From assembly GCF_004027225.2 (NCBI RefSeq), contig NC_044279.2, forward strand, positions 30,420,705-30,484,704: DNA of 64,000 nt, written 5' to 3'. Positions 36,701 through 49,930 of this stretch are shown here, in pieces. The translations under genes and the position numbers were made by a program. The stretch is from Strigops habroptila (Eukaryota; Chordata; Aves; Psittaciformes; Psittacidae). The notes under the pieces are model-generated. The model saw only the letters and a list, made by a program, of their open reading frames with translations. It did not search any database and was not told the origin of the DNA. Each line of letters opens with the position of its first letter. The stretch's first letter is position 1.

Positions 36701-37999
36701 TGAGTCCAGAAGAAAAGAAAACTATTTGATCTTGTAGAGGAAGGAAGAATTAAAGACTCAAAGGGTGAGGCTAAAGAAAGCATTCAGCTCTTTTCTCAGT
36801 TAGAAAATAGTGTTTTACTGAAAACACTGAAATAGGGAAGGCAGCCATTTTCCAGCAAAAATCTTAGGGCTAGAAGTGAGGTGAAGTGACCTTCCCTTGT
36901 AATGACTTTTTTTTCTTTTTTTTAATGACTGAAGTATAATAACCTGATAATGAATATATAACTCCAGCTAGAGCAGGAACTGGACCTTCATACTTCATGT
37001 GGGGGGCCAAGGGAAGAAATACTATGCTTTTCAATAGAAGTGGTCATTCTAATTCAAGATAAACAGCAATGCACTGCAGTCATGTACACAGCAGTTTTAG
37101 TCAATAGACTCTTCAGCTGAAAGATATTGGCCCTGATTTTACATATTAATTCTCTGGTTTTAATATAATTTGCATGATCATGCTGCTTTCTTACGGAGTC
37201 AGCCTTTTCAAATTTATTTATAATCTCTTCCTCCTAGCTTTATCTGCTGATAACAGCTGTAGGAGTTAATTGAAAGGTGGAATGAGGTCTTCCCTCTACT
37301 ACCTTCTCTTTCAAACAGTTGCTAGTCAGCGCTGTTACGTATCTAATATTGTGATATGGATACTGTTGGACTCCGAAATTGACACACCGGATAGAATTTC
37401 TCTTAGAAAATGAGGATATTTGCCATGCAGATTTCCCCATCTGAGCTATTCATTTAGTCTGCATGTAGCCAATGGAAGAAAATAAGCACTTCTGTTCATC
37501 TCACCCTAATATAGACATCTAAAATAAGTCCAATGAATTGCATCCGAAAATTGCCTAGTTTTTTGTTCACCATGAATATAAATTAGCATGCGTGGAGGGT
37601 TGTAGACATTTATACCGTAGACATAAGAAGGTAGGTGAGATGAATCTGGCCACTGGGACTTTCAGCAGTTCTCTCTGTTTCATAACTGACAGGCTATGTT
37701 ATGGCTGAGCAGGTCCAGGCAGGGCAGTAAATGAGGTAGCCACTGCCTGTGTTGCCATATCTTCTTATGAAAAACAGCAGGTCTTCCCATCATCATTCAG
37801 TTAATGCAGACTAATATGTGCAAAATAATCTTTTACAGCTTCAGACTACAATATTGCTATGGTCTGGATAAGCTAAAAAATGTACTGAAGATACTCAGGA
37901 CTCAGTTTTACTATTGCTTGAGGGCTTTTGCTGGCCTGAAAACAGTCTAGTTGAGATTTAGACATCAATAAGACATCAATCACAGGGATTAAGGAGCTT
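21799..37999. other. Intergenic region, no genes recognised
   Basis: I see no exon, RNA gene or promoter that I can support in this 16 kb. Small tandem duplications occur at 22019-22049 (13-bp unit ctggaactgaatc) and 24240-24271 (16-bp unit agggcccatcccatct). A purine-rich stretch spans about 26960-27380, and a poly(A) run lies at about 34234-34250. The longest open frames (22987-23397 minus, 32160-32561 plus) show no family resemblance. Heavily decayed repeats could be missed by eye. Confidence 0.6.
24240..24271. repeat. 16-bp perfect tandem duplication
   Basis: The unit agggcccatcccatct is repeated twice without mismatch. It is a simple local duplication with no associated gene. Confidence 0.9.
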
Positions 38000-39130
38000 T
38001 AAAGAGATCACCTAGTATAGCCGAATTCCTTAGGCAAGACCATCTTTAGTTGAGATTGGTTCTTGCTTTTACAAGGTCTCAAGTTGGAGACTTCAAACCA
38101 CTAGTATCTAAACTGATGCCTTACTTGTTGTAATTTACAGTTATTACTTCTTGTCTTCTCTATTATGGGGCTTTGAACAACAGCCTGAATCTCCTTCTCT
38201 TCCACCTTTTACTTAATATACTGCTGTCATGTCACTACCTGGTCCCCGACTCTATAGACTAAATCTCGTTTTGTCCCATTTTTCCATACAGCACAGTGCC
38301 CTCTTCTCAGCATGTCTCAGTTCCGTCCAACCTGCTCCACATCCATTTGCTGTCATGTCCAAAACTGGACTACCATAATAAGGCCTTGCCAGACCTGAGT
38401 AAAGGTGGAAGGACTGGCCCACATGTTTTGCAGCTTCATGTTGCTGTTTATAAGTCCCAGTTTGCTGCTTATAAGTCCCAGTTTGATGTTTGATCTTCTT
38501 GCAGCAATATGATGCTGTTTACCCATGGACAGGAATCATCTCAGACAACCCACAGGTCCTTTCCTACAGTGCACTACTTCTTTCAGATTGAACCTCCACT
38601 CGTCGAGACTACATTTTGAATTAAATCCTCTCCTCTGGCAAGCTTGGTCCTTTCCTAGCTTGATTTCCTAGGTCCATTTCCTAGGATGATCTAGATTGTC
38701 TTTGACTTTAGTAAGCCAGGTAGTCTCTTCTCTCAACAATACAAATATTAAACAGTACCATGCCAGGACAGGCCCTTGACAAACATCTCTCAGCAGATCT
38801 CTCCATTTTGTTAGTAATTAGTTACTACATTTCGTTACTGCATTAGTCAGTGCTAATTACCCTGAATATGTTTTTCCAACTGGTTTTATAGCCAGGCAAT
38901 TGCATTTTTATCTAAACCACCTTCCCCAATTTGCTCAGAGGCTGTTATGAGAAACCTTAAAAAATTCCTGGTATTTGACATCTACTGCCTTTTATCTGTC
39001 CACAGCATTGGTCAGGCTGTTATAAGAGGAGACTGGACTGGTCTGATACAATTTGGTCTTGACATATCTGCAGAGAAGCAGACAGGTAGGCTAACAAAAG
39101 GACTTAAGTGCCACCTAACTGTCATTTCAG
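38000..39130 (-). mobile_element. Old CR1 LINE copy, about 1.1 kb, diverged
   Basis: Read on the plus strand, the block follows the complement of CR1 3' ORF2 and 3' sequence in order: an initial section like atcacctagtatagccgaattcc, then catgtccaaaactggac, then accatgccaggacaggcccttgac, then a late section with gttataagaggagactggac. It is strongly diverged, with many indels and no open frame, so it belongs to an old CR1 layer shared widely among sauropsids. A 21-bp tandem duplication (ataagtcccagtttg units, about 38450-38491) lies inside it. The borders are approximate. Confidence 0.65.
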
Positions 39131-41494
39131 ATATCTAAGACCCGCATCCTTTAAACTCATAGCTTCTAAAAATCTAAATTCCCTGGCTTTTATGGTTCTC
39201 CTAGGAAGTGTGTATTTTCACAAATGCAGTCTGCACCCCAGTAACATTTAGCTCTTAAATCCCAGCAGGATTAAGAGTCTCTAACAGAAGCTATGTGGAA
39301 AATAAATGAAGATTTAATGGGAGACATATGAGAAAGAAGAAATTATGTCATTGATCTAGGACAGAAACCTTCAAGTTCTGGTTTCTGTTCAGAACAGTTT
39401 CTGTGTTTTCCGTTAGAAGGTCACTGGATGAAAAACCAGATGGATGCTATGCTGAACTTAAATTTCTCTTTCTAAACTACCCTTTTAACAGAGGAATTGT
39501 GTGTACTGTAGTGTAATGATGCAGCTTTCTGTGATTACTCACTAAAATGTTAGGAACTACAGAAGCATTAATTGTAAACTGTAATTGTTGGGGCTTTTTT
39601 CCCCCCTGAGGTATAACATCTGCTGAACACAGAAAGCACCAAGCCACCAAGAAACAAATACTAACCTTGCTGGAGCTGTAATTTCTGACTTCACTTACTT
39701 TTATAGCCTTGTTGACATTAAATGAAATGTTACATGAATAATAATGCATTTCTCTTAGAATTTTTATTTCTCTTTTTTCTTCTGAGATGCATTCCAGGCT
39801 TTCAAAGAAGCCACAATAAAGCTTTTATTTTTTATTTATATGCTCAGACATTATTTTCATTTATGTATCTATAACTAGGTAAACATTCTGCAAATTCACA
39901 TGAATTGCATGTGAATAACTGTCACAGTTAACACAGTTAATCAAGAAGAAAAGCATGCAAACATGAACATGCAAGCACATGTAGTGGAGTAGCAAATCTC
40001 AGACACTAATTCAGCATGTTTTATGTACCAAGCAGACTGGACCATCTAAAACTAGGCTGTTTCCCTGTGTTTTACTCAGTAAAAAGTCTCAGTTTTGAAT
40101 TAGTACTGCCACAAATCCTACAGATCGTGAGACAGGTTTTTCTTGTGGATAAGCTTAACAGGTAGTCCTAGAAGCAATTTACATTGAATATGGGACTTCT
40201 ACACTCCATCTTACGAAGATTTTATGATCTTTAATAGAATGCAGCTTTTCCTTAAATCAAGCCAGTAACAAAGTATTTTTACTCTGCCCTGCCTTCACTA
40301 AATGTGTAAGAAATTAGCTCTGAAACTTCAGCATTTCAAATTTGGCCAACAGGTTCAGAGCTCTTCAAATGATCACCTGGACAGTGTGATGGAAACATGT
40401 ACAGTGTAACTACAAAAACAACACTTCTATCAAAAAGGATTAAAAAATTGAGAGGTAGACAAATAAGGCTGACACTGTCATTCCTAGAGCCCCAGGAAAG
40501 ACTCACCTTAAAGGAAGAAATTCTGCCAGTCTGAAATGATAAATACTGACTTTTACTTTGAATCCTAGAGCGGCAGTAAGAAACCACCACACTGAAAACT
40601 CAATGTGACTATAATCCATGTTGCTTACCTTTATGAGATCATTAACCCACATTAATGATCGTCTGTTCAGAAGATGAGACTCACATAGTTTTTACAAATG
40701 TGATATTAGCAGAAAGTAAAGGCTTCTGGAAGGAGCATGAAACTGTAGGAGATCACATGGATCAGCTCCTTCTGAATGGCAGAAAACTATGCATTTTATG
40801 TCTACTTTTAAATGGCCCATACAGCATCCAGTCATGCCATCGTATACAACAAAACACAAAACATTTCCTAATATATACGTTCATTGAACAATGAAAAGAT
40901 TCAAGATATCATGTACTCTGCAAAACAAAAAAGGGGGATGACCAAGAACATGACTAATGCCTAAGCATCTGAAATAGTGTATGTGGTTGTGTGCATAAAT
41001 ATATTATTTTTCTGCTTGCTTCTGAAATTAATTGTGCAGTTTTTATAACTTAGAGTTGCTTGTCATGACATATTCCACTGAGAAAAGAGGGTGTATTTCA
41101 GAGAAGGAGTAAGTAATGCGATCTGTAGAAATATTACAGTATCTGTAATGAATGCATTATAATACCTAAAATGAAATTAAAAACTTCAGTTCTGCAAATA
41201 CTTATGGATGTATTTAACCTATATCAAATCTTTGTTCTTTTTGAAAAATAAGGAATGTCTTTGATGTTTCATTATATTACATATACACACACGTGAACAC
41301 ATCCATATATTTATTTTAAAATGTCAGTGTGTTAGGAAAAGCTTACGTATATTTTTATTGAATGTCCTGTATGAACCACGTCTTGGAATTACGTGGAAAA
41401 GTCTCATGTCCTGAATATGTAGAGACTGCAAAATTGTATTAATTGTATTTTAAAAATTGGAATTTTCTGCATAAAAATGCATACAGGATATACT
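39131..41494. other. Intergenic region between two CR1 copies
   Basis: AT-rich sequence without recognised genes or RNA genes. Short open frames on both strands only. Confidence 0.6.
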
Positions 41495-42118
41495 GATCAC
41501 AGAATCACAGAATGTGTGAGGCTGGAAGGGGTTTCTGGAAATCATCTGATCCAACTGCCATGCTCAAACAGGGTCAGCTAGGGAAGGTTGCTGAGAGACA
41601 TATCCTAGCAGTTTTTAAGTTCCTCCAAGGATGGAGCCTCCACAGCCTCTCAGGTCAACCTGTCCCAGTTGACCACTCCCACACTGAAAAATTACTTGTA
41701 TTTTAATATGTGCCCATTGCTTCTCATAGCGTCACTGGGCACTACTGAGAAGAGGCTGGTTCTGTCTTCCTTACTCAGCTTCCCTCAAATATTTATACAT
41801 ACTTATAAGACTCACCTAAGCTTTCTTTCTCCAGGCTAAAACACCCCAGCCCTCAGAGCTAGAGACAGCAAGCCCTCTCCTAGGTTAGATTCTTCATCCC
41901 TTGTTCATCTTTGTGGTCCTTCACTAGACTTATTCCAGTATGTCCATGTCTCTCTTGTACTGGAGTGCCCAGCACTGCACCCAGCACTCCAGATGTGTCT
42001 CACCAGTGCTTTGGAGAGGGGAAGGATCACCTCCCTTGACCTGCTGACAATGCTCTTCCTAATGTAGCCCTGGATGTCTCTTTGCTGCAAGAGCATATTG
42101 CTGGCTGCTGATAGTTGT
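41495..42118 (-). mobile_element. CR1 LINE copy, about 620 bp, 5'-truncated
   Basis: It starts at the left with gatcacagaatcacagaatg, the complement of the CR1 3' octamer repeats, followed by gaggctggaaggggtttctgg. It continues through typical CR1 complement sequence (ctccaggctaaaacaccccag; cagcactgcacccagcactcc; ctttgctgcaagagcatattg). The copy is inserted in minus orientation and 5'-truncated, as is usual for CR1. It encodes nothing intact. Confidence 0.88.
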
Positions 42119-42819
42119 GGTAGGTTTCCTGGTGGAAACCCTGACAGCTCCATCTTCTACAGCTGGAAATGGGAAAATATTTTAACACATTTTCTAATAA
42201 TAAAACATTTGAAACTTAAAATTTTGGAACACATTATGCAACATACACCATAATAATTACGCCTATAGTCTTGCAAAGAACTTTACGATTATCAATTAAA
42301 CTTTCACATACTCAAAGGTTTAAGAATTATTTTTTTTACAGTATTTTTCTTTTGAGTAATCTCTTCTAATCCACAGCTAACATTCATTAAAATAAATTCA
42401 GCAAAATGAATTATAAAATGTACTAAAACTATTACATTAAAATATATAAAACTTCTAAAGTATGCATTTTGTTACATCTCCCTTTCTTTATTTCTTTACT
42501 TTTGTGTCTTTTTAGAAGGAACACACCTTGCTTGAAAAAGCATGAGTGAAAAAAGTACAGTCTTTTGAAGTGGAAGTTCCTGGTCTTTGTAGTTTAAAGA
42601 TTAGACTTTTATTAGATTATCTCGACTGCTGAACAACCAATTTGTGTCAGTCCCATGAGAATACTTTAAATCAAGTTTACCCATGCATTGCTGAGAAGAT
42701 TAAAGACTTTTTGGAGATCTAAAAGGAAAGACTGTATTATGCAAAAATTCGGTCATAGTCTTCATGATGAAAACTGTTCTAATTTGTACATAAGGGCATG
42801 CATACATCTATGTATGTAT
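42119..42819. other. Intergenic, AT-rich
   Basis: No gene or recognisable repeat, only A- and T-rich runs between the CR1 copy and the hexamer microsatellite. Confidence 0.6.
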
Positions 42820-42970
42820 CTACCTCTACCTTTATCTCTACCTCTACCTCTGTCTCTACCTCTATCTCTACCTTTATCTCTATCTCTATCTCTATCTCTA
42901 TCTCTATCTCTATCTCTATCTCTATCTCTATCTCTATCTCTATCTCTATCTCTATCTCTCCCTCTCTCTT
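42820..42970. repeat. (TCTCTA)n hexanucleotide microsatellite
   Basis: About 150 bases of the hexamer TCTCTA. The right two-thirds (about 42880-42958) is a near-perfect array. The left third is interrupted by variant units (ctacct, ctttat, ctgtct). Because the unit length is a multiple of three, the array gives long open frames on both strands that encode only alternating dipeptides. These are not genes. Confidence 0.95.
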
Positions 42971-45900
42971 TAATCTGCACATGCTGTCAAGGCAGGTAAA
43001 CAAACAGATTTTAGATATGGAGGTTTCAGGGTTTTAGCCTTGTCATTAGCACTAGTAGGTGTGTGATGAATTCCCATGTCACTTGTAGTTGTAGGACTCA
43101 AACATGCCTTGGAGCATGTACATTGCTCACATAAAAGCTCACCATGGGTTCACACAATCTCATCAGGACAGTGGAAAGAAAAACTATATAAATGTAGTAT
43201 GACTGACGAACCTGATAAAGCTAGGGTTTGGCCACCTCAGACAGGATATTAAGAAAACAAAGATGCAGAGACAATGGGATGCTTAAGCAGGGTTGTTCTC
43301 TGAAATAAGAATTAAACTAAAAGTTATGATGATGGTAGTCCTTGGGGATGTATTTTGATGCTGTTCCAAATTCTTTACCGCCAGTATATCATTTTGATAT
43401 ACCTTATCTCCTGTACTGGTGATCATCAGGAAAATGTGTTAGGGATGTGCTAGCAAGCAGCAAACTTGGCCTCACCTTCACCGCCAAGCTGATACTGTGG
43501 TTGTTTTGTTTAAGAAGTTTGAATGGGGAGATCTTCTCACAGAGGCTTTGCAAGCACTGCAGCACTCCAGCCTTGACATAGACATGTCAATAGTCCTGAG
43601 CTAAAGACAATAGCAGTAACAAAGAAATGACCCATTACTGACCTTGATGGCAACTAACAGCACAGATAACAGTAGCCTGACAATTTTTAGCACTAATCTC
43701 TTTCTCCCATTTCTTTCCACAGTCACACAGGGGCTGTATTGGCTTCTGTGCCTTGTCCTGTCAGGCTGATTTCAGATAAGATTTAGGAAACAATAGAGGT
43801 TAAATTTCTATTATATGACAACTAGCAGGCTAGTGAGGGTAAAAATAAATGTGCTAGAAGTCCAAGGCACCTGTCACACCTTAGTGGAAAGTATCCAATA
43901 GATAATGCTAAGTACAGAATACCCAAATACCTACTGTGACTGAGAGTCTTCCATCAGACATGCTCCTTCTAAAAGAGCTTCTGAAAGTATTAAAGAATAG
44001 TTCAATAACCTTCAGAAATCTGGAGCATATTGTAGCCTTGACAGGTATGCTAAACCCTACTGCACAGCAATTCCTCTCCTCTGAAGTAAATTAATACTTT
44101 TTGTATCTCTGTGATGAATATTTTATTTTAAAAAGCATACAAAAAGTGACATACAAATATGCATTATATATTTCCCTCCAAAAATGATGCTGAAAGAACA
44201 GCAAAATCCAAAGGTGACAGTAAAGATTATGTGTGCATTACTGCTGAGGTGTGAATGAAGATATTTTCTTTGAAATCTGGGGATTTTCTTGTGAAAGTCT
44301 TACACTGCATGATTTCAAATAGCAGGAAACGCTTAAAACAAGTTAGCAAGATAGGAGAACTAAGCTCCATGTCTTTCACAGTCTATATGTTACTGTGCAA
44401 GCCACTTCAGTCATTTGTCATTTTTATTTCAAAGACAGTAGATGTGTTTTTTATTCTCCATTCAACCAGCTTGAAGTGCCAGCCTCAGGCCTTATTTTGG
44501 GGAGCTTTCTATGTTCACATTTCCTGTAAAGAATATGGAAAATGTTTAGCATTTCTGAAAAAACACAGGCTGTTAATATTTTGAGTTGGACATCTAGTTG
44601 CTGAGATATTTGCAATTTATTTAGGAATTTCCACATGTTGTTTTGTATCTCAGTTGCATATACTGAAAAGAAGAGACTATAATCTTTTCCCGTCTCTGTT
44701 TTGACAGAAAAAATTCAAAGCCTGGAGCCTTGGAGAACCCTCTGAATCTGCACTCATGAGCATAATGGAAAAAGAATATGAATTTTTATTTAGCACCATT
44801 TAACTGTAAATTACATGTGAATCGATTGATTGGTATGAATATAAGGAAATACTGTAAAGATGCTGTATCATATATATTCACATTTTGTAGTGAATGAGAC
44901 AGGAATTCATAGAGAAAACCACTGAGCTCATGCAAAGGTTCACATAATGCATAAAAGGAGGGTAACAAAACTAACATAACACAAGAATTCTTAAAGACTT
45001 GCAACTGCAGTAAGTACCAGGATCATTTTGCATTGTGTTTATTCAGATTTTCATATATACCTAAGAAAAAACGAAACATCTTCCCAATGTATAGAACTGT
45101 CAGTAAACTGAGACATGTTGTCTTCATGACATGATCATCTCTCACTTGGGTCAAATGAGTAACTGTGGGTTTCAATAGGTATTACCATGTGAGAAATACC
45201 CAATATAGGACCACAAAATTTGCTTTCTAAAAATGTCATTTATCTTGGCTTTCTCCATTGTTTCACTATTGGAAGGCTGTAGCTACATGAGTTTAAGCAC
45301 CTATATGCATCTGGCTATGTGCAACCATGGAATACGGACTGGACTAGTGAGAGATTGCATTTTTGACTCAGGAGAGAATGTGGGCAACTTCTGCTTTTCT
45401 GAAGTGATACTTGAGTCACTGGTCTTGTGGTAGAAACCTGATATCCTGGTAATAGCTGACAGAGGAAACAATATCATGGGAAAGTTAAATGTTTTGATTT
45501 GTGGGACTAGATTAATGGGAAAGTTGAGATCTGCTTACTGAGGGGAACACATGTTTTTATATTCACCCAACCCATGATCTGATGGGTCTACTTCTTAAAC
45601 CCCCAGTTTACCTTAGAGTAACCTAACATCCAAAGTTACAAGCTCTGGAATGGTATCTAGAGCTTCACAGTTCCAGCCAGTGTACCGTGTACACGACAGA
45701 GTGTAAACATACTCTCATGTCACCCTCTTAATTTCTCTCCTGCTCTGGTTCTTTGTCACATATGAATGTTTTTGTTCGGACAGAAAAATCTGAGCTCTAA
45801 GCAACCTTTTTTTGCCGGATCTCATGTTCCTTCTCCCTCCTGTGGAGGAATATAAGGATAGTATTCCCATTAAAAGAATGGTTAGAAAAGTTGTTTCTCA

Positions 45901-47614
45901 TTAAAAGTACCTAATTTTGTCCTCTTACATCCTTAAAAATTTCTGAATTATTTTTTCAGAAACATTTGAGTCATGAAAGAGATCAAACATAGCAAATAAT
46001 AGTCTCAGTGATTAAACTACAAGCTATTGAAAATAGACTTGTGAGATATAGAAGCTAATTTCAATCTTAAGTCTTGCCGTATGCTCTATTTTAAGATCTA
46101 TAATTAAAATTACCTTTCTGACATGTTATATTCACTTTGGAGAGTTTGGAATTCAACAAGAGTGCTGATCAGCTCAGTGGCGTCTGACTCTAAAACTCTT
46201 ACTTTCATTTGGAAATTTTCAATATCATGGGAAATACTTTGCATCATTTGGGAGTAATAAAAAGGAACTTGCATGCATCGACTTTATAGATGGTAGGCTT
46301 GGATACAGTCGGAGGTCAAATTATGCCTGCAAATATCCATCAGGAATTCAAATAACCATGGGTTTTTAAATGGACTGTTAGGGTTGTCAACCTTCTTACA
46401 GCAGCAAATTTTTTCTAAGAAAATACTCTAAGCTATTTTAATGCATTACCCTCAATCACGTAAGACTCCACAGGAGCAGAGTTGAAGGACAAATTGTTCC
46501 TTTTTTGGTTTTAATTCTTTGCTTTTAGCACTATTCCAGGGCAGCAGTGGAGTATGGAGTAACATATGGTCATTTCTGTATGTTTACAAGAAAAGCCATT
46601 TTCCAAATAAACAGCCATTAGCAAAACAATAGGGGCTTCTAATCTTATTAATCCTCTAAAAGATTGCTGAGACTGGGTTTGGGTAAATAAAGCTCATGCT
46701 GGCCTGTGTCTCCATTTTATTATAATAACAGAAAGCTGTTGTCACTGCTTCATATTCCCCTGCCCCCCATGGTGAATGCAATGGGTGTTTGTTGTAGGAA
46801 ATACAAAGTGAGGTCAGTGGTTGCTGCTCCTCCAGGAGTGCTGCAGGCTGTAGCTATGCCTCTTTCATCCTTATGGTCAGATCGTAAATTACTTGTGTCT
46901 GTTTCCAGGGAGCAAATTCCTCGCAGGAATCAAATACCCAGGGACAGATAGTACGAATAGAAACTCATCATAGGAGGATCATTACGGATTACAGAGGCAC
47001 CAGGTGCTGAATGCTCTCTGCTTCTGCTTTTTGCGTGTTTTCTTTTCCTGTTTGGCTTTGCTGACTCGCTGGTTCTAGTGAAGGATGTTCGCATTAAGCA
47101 AAGGGAGAGGCAGGGAGTTCTGTGCAGTGCAGAGACACCCACTGGTATATTTAAGCAAAAAAATACCCTGCCTCAAAATACGTATGACAGCCATCTTAAC
47201 TACTGGCAATGAAATTGGAACTGAAATTACTGAATGTTAGGGAACAACAACCTTCGGAGAGTATCCCAAATATTAAATATGCTGTGGCAGTATACAGCTG
47301 TCTGTGCTGTACATCTCAGGGGACACACCAAGCAGCCTAGCACTCCCTTCAGCAAACCATCCTGAAGTTGACTTTAGTGTTTTTAGTGCTTCTAGCTGCA
47401 AAATGCAGCCTGAGGCCGTTCTGGAACTGAACGCCATTCAGAGCAGCCCTAAGACTGTTCTATACCCTGCCAGGAGCTGAAATGGTTTTGTGGTCCTCAC
47501 GGTAAGAAAGCAGTTAAGGTGTCTGAAAACTGCAGTTCAGGTGAAGTCGGTGCCAGAGTTTCAAAGCTCACTAATATTTCAAATGCCTTCTGTTACTATA
47601 CACCATTTGCCAAC
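42971..47614. other. Intergenic region, no genes recognised
   Basis: AT-rich sequence with short open frames on both strands and no exon-like signal that I can support. Confidence 0.6.
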
Positions 47615-47846
47615 ATCACAGAATCACAGAATGGTTTGAGTTGGAAGGGACCTTAAAGATCATATAGTTATGATCACCCTGCCATGGGCAGGGACACTAG
47701 AGCAGGTTGCTCAAAACCCTGTCCAACCTGGCCTTGAACACTGCCAGGGATGGGGCAGCCACAGCTTCTCTGGGCAACCTGTTCTAGTGTCTCACCACCC
47801 TCATAGTGAAGAATTCCTTCCTAATATCCAATCTAAATCTACCCTG
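47615..47846 (-). mobile_element. CR1 LINE 3' fragment, relatively young
   Basis: It begins with atcacagaatcacagaatgg and continues with the well-conserved avian CR1 complement (gttggaagggaccttaaag; gccatgggcagggacac; caggttgctcaaaaccctg; cacagcttctctgggcaacc; gaattccttcctaatatcc). Divergence from the usual bird consensus looks low. It is in minus orientation and 5'-truncated to about 230 bp. Confidence 0.92.
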
Positions 47847-49089
47847 TATAATCTAACCTGTTTACCTTAATATGCTCTGCTATTCAGTCTTTATTACCCA
47901 TTTTTTCTGCACCTTTGGTATCACTCACTTTTCTCCCTGGCATGCAGCCTCCATCCCTGTTGCTTTGAGAGCGCACCCGCAGTGACAGCTTTTCTCCCTT
48001 TCTGCATGTTTGAGTATGCATACAATGCTCAATATTGGCATAAGACGCAGGAATTAAAGACCCAAGCCTAAATCTCCAACTCTGGTATGATTAAATGAGA
48101 AACTATTGGGTTTTTTTTATGAACTGTCTTTTTTATCCTTGAACAAGCTCCTGACCCATATGCTTGGGAGAGTAAGATCTCACTGTAATCGACATAACGG
48201 TATTTGCTGCAGTCTGCAGACTGTAAAGCCATAAGGTCAGTGGTATCTTGTGTTTTAGAGGAGCAAGTTCAAATCCTTTCAGACATGCAAGAACGACCCG
48301 AGATGACAGCTACAAGTGAAGCACTTCTGACTTCCTTCCGCTCCTCCTTACCTCAACTTGCTGAAAAAACCCCAGTCCTCCAGATGCCTCCTACTGCAGA
48401 GACCTGATTTCTCATATGGGAAAATCTATGTGCTTTGGTGTTACTCCCAACATAAAGAATTGATCACGGTGCAACAAGGGGCCTCAAGCCATCAGGCTGA
48501 GGGCCTCAGACTAGCTGACTTTCCACTCTCTGGTCCTTACTGCCGTGCAGGTGGCATAACCTAGTCAAGTGTGCTCTGCCAGCTAGTGACCACGTGTCAT
48601 CTGTCACTCTCTGTAAATACAGTGTCATGGTTGCAGCCCCTGCTCCCCCCAGAAGTTGTGTTTCACGTACAGTGGGAACTCATGTCTCAGAGTTTTGCAG
48701 GATCCCTGTTTCATCCCTCGTGAGACCTTCCTGCAGCTCCTGACTCCTCAGTGGGTCATTTCTCCACTCTGGCCCTGTTTGCTTTCCTCCAAGCAGGTAT
48801 GCAGCAAGCCCCATACTTACTTTGGGACAGGGCACCTTCCTGCCTGTGCACTCACACAGCCCTTTTGCCTTCTTTTCCTCTGGGAGTTTTGACTTTTGCA
48901 GCAATTTACAAAGTGGAAAATGCACAGGACTTGGCTGATGCTTTGAAAATAAATATCTAGCCTTTGCGGTAATGAGGAAGAATTAAGAAATATGATCCTG
49001 CATAGAAGATGCAAAGTCCAGAAAATAAATCGAGGCTTAAGAAGAATCCTATAATTTCAAAATTATTCTCCTCACTTGGAAGGAGGGTA
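47847..49089. other. Intergenic flank upstream of the CpG island
   Basis: GC content rises towards the right. No exon is recognised; overlapping open frames on both strands show no family resemblance. Confidence 0.6.
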
Positions 49090-49653
49090 CCAATTGAGAG
49101 TTTGGACCCGGCGTTACTTGGCACACCTCCCGAGGGTCCCGAGCACAGCTGCACCCTGAGCTCCTCTCGCCTGCGCCTCTTGTTCTGCGGTCAGTGGGTG
49201 CGGGAGCAGTTGAGGGACACGGCCGGGGTACGAGCAGCAGCTTCGTTTTGGGCTTACCCCACTTTGGGCCATGTGCAGGGCGCACCGTGCCTGTGGGAGT
49301 ACGTGTGTGACAGCCGCGCTGCACATGCTCCCTGGACAGCGCCGGGTGCTGTTCCAACTGCGGTCTGTCAGGGAGCGGGACAGCCGCGGCTAGGGGTGCC
49401 GAAACGCCCTCACTGCTCACCTCGCTCTGTGGTCTGACGGGGCGGCCCTCCCGCTGCCTCTCAGACGCCCGTCCCGCACCCCCACCCCCGAGACCGCGCA
49501 CGGCACGCAGCCAGGGCTGCCGGCGGCGGCTCCCCTTCGCCCGCAGGGGCCCCGCAAGCGCCTCGCTCGCTGTCCGCGCAGCGCTGCCCCCACCTGCTCC
49601 CGCCGACCCCTCCTCACCTCTCCCCGTCACGATTCCCCTCGCGGCCGCGCTCG

Positions 49654-49800
49654 CTCGCGCGCGCGCGCACGAGTGACATCACCCTGTCCAATCAGCCGCC
49701 GCCGCCGCTCCCCGCGCCCCGCTCGGCCCGGCGGCCCGCGCGCGCGGCGGGGAGGAAGAGGAGGAAGGGGGTGGGCGCGCCGTGCGCGGCCGGCTGTCAG
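49654..49800 (+). promoter_or_regulatory. Core promoter elements: CRE-like site, CCAAT box, GC boxes
   Basis: TGACATCA at 49674-49681 is CRE/ATF-like. A CCAAT box (CCAAT 49688-49692, in tccaatcag) lies 7 bases after it. GC-rich sequence follows (ggcggggagg and gggggtgggcg). An alternating CG run (about 49656-49668), which could form Z-DNA, lies just upstream. There is no clear TATA box. The order of elements suggests transcription to the right, starting around 49.75-49.80 kb, though CpG-island promoters are often bidirectional. Confidence 0.5.
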
Positions 49801-49891
49801 GCAGCGCGCGGTGCCGAGCCCAGCCCAGGTGTGCGCGGCCGAGGCGGGGGCGGCGCGGGGTGACAGCCGGCTGCGCAGCACCACTGCACAG
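49780..49891 (+). other. Possible non-coding first exon
   Basis: The GC-rich segment ending cactgcacag/gtacgg offers a consensus-like donor (exon end 49891, GT at 49892-49893). Another potential donor is cagcccag/gtgtgcg near 49828. No ATG with a coding frame of recognised type lies before the donor, so the exon would be 5' untranslated. The start coordinate is a guess. Confidence 0.3.
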
Positions 49892-49930
49892 GTACGGTAC
49901 GGTACGGTACGGCACGGCTCGGCTCGGCTC
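49891..49930. repeat. GGTAC/GGCTC pentanucleotide repeat at a predicted donor site
   Basis: Four GGTAC units are followed by one GGCAC and three GGCTC units, 40 bases in all, without interruption. The array begins exactly at the putative exon 1 donor, so it offers four successive GTACG donor-like sequences spaced 5 bases apart. Confidence 0.9.

Noticed and set aside
42820..42970. Interstitial telomere-like array
   Set aside because: The unit is TCTCTA, not TTAGGG/CCCTAA. It is an ordinary microsatellite.
42688..43037. Several open frames of 70-103 codons on both strands
   Set aside because: They are produced by the (TCTCTA)n array and encode only alternating dipeptides.
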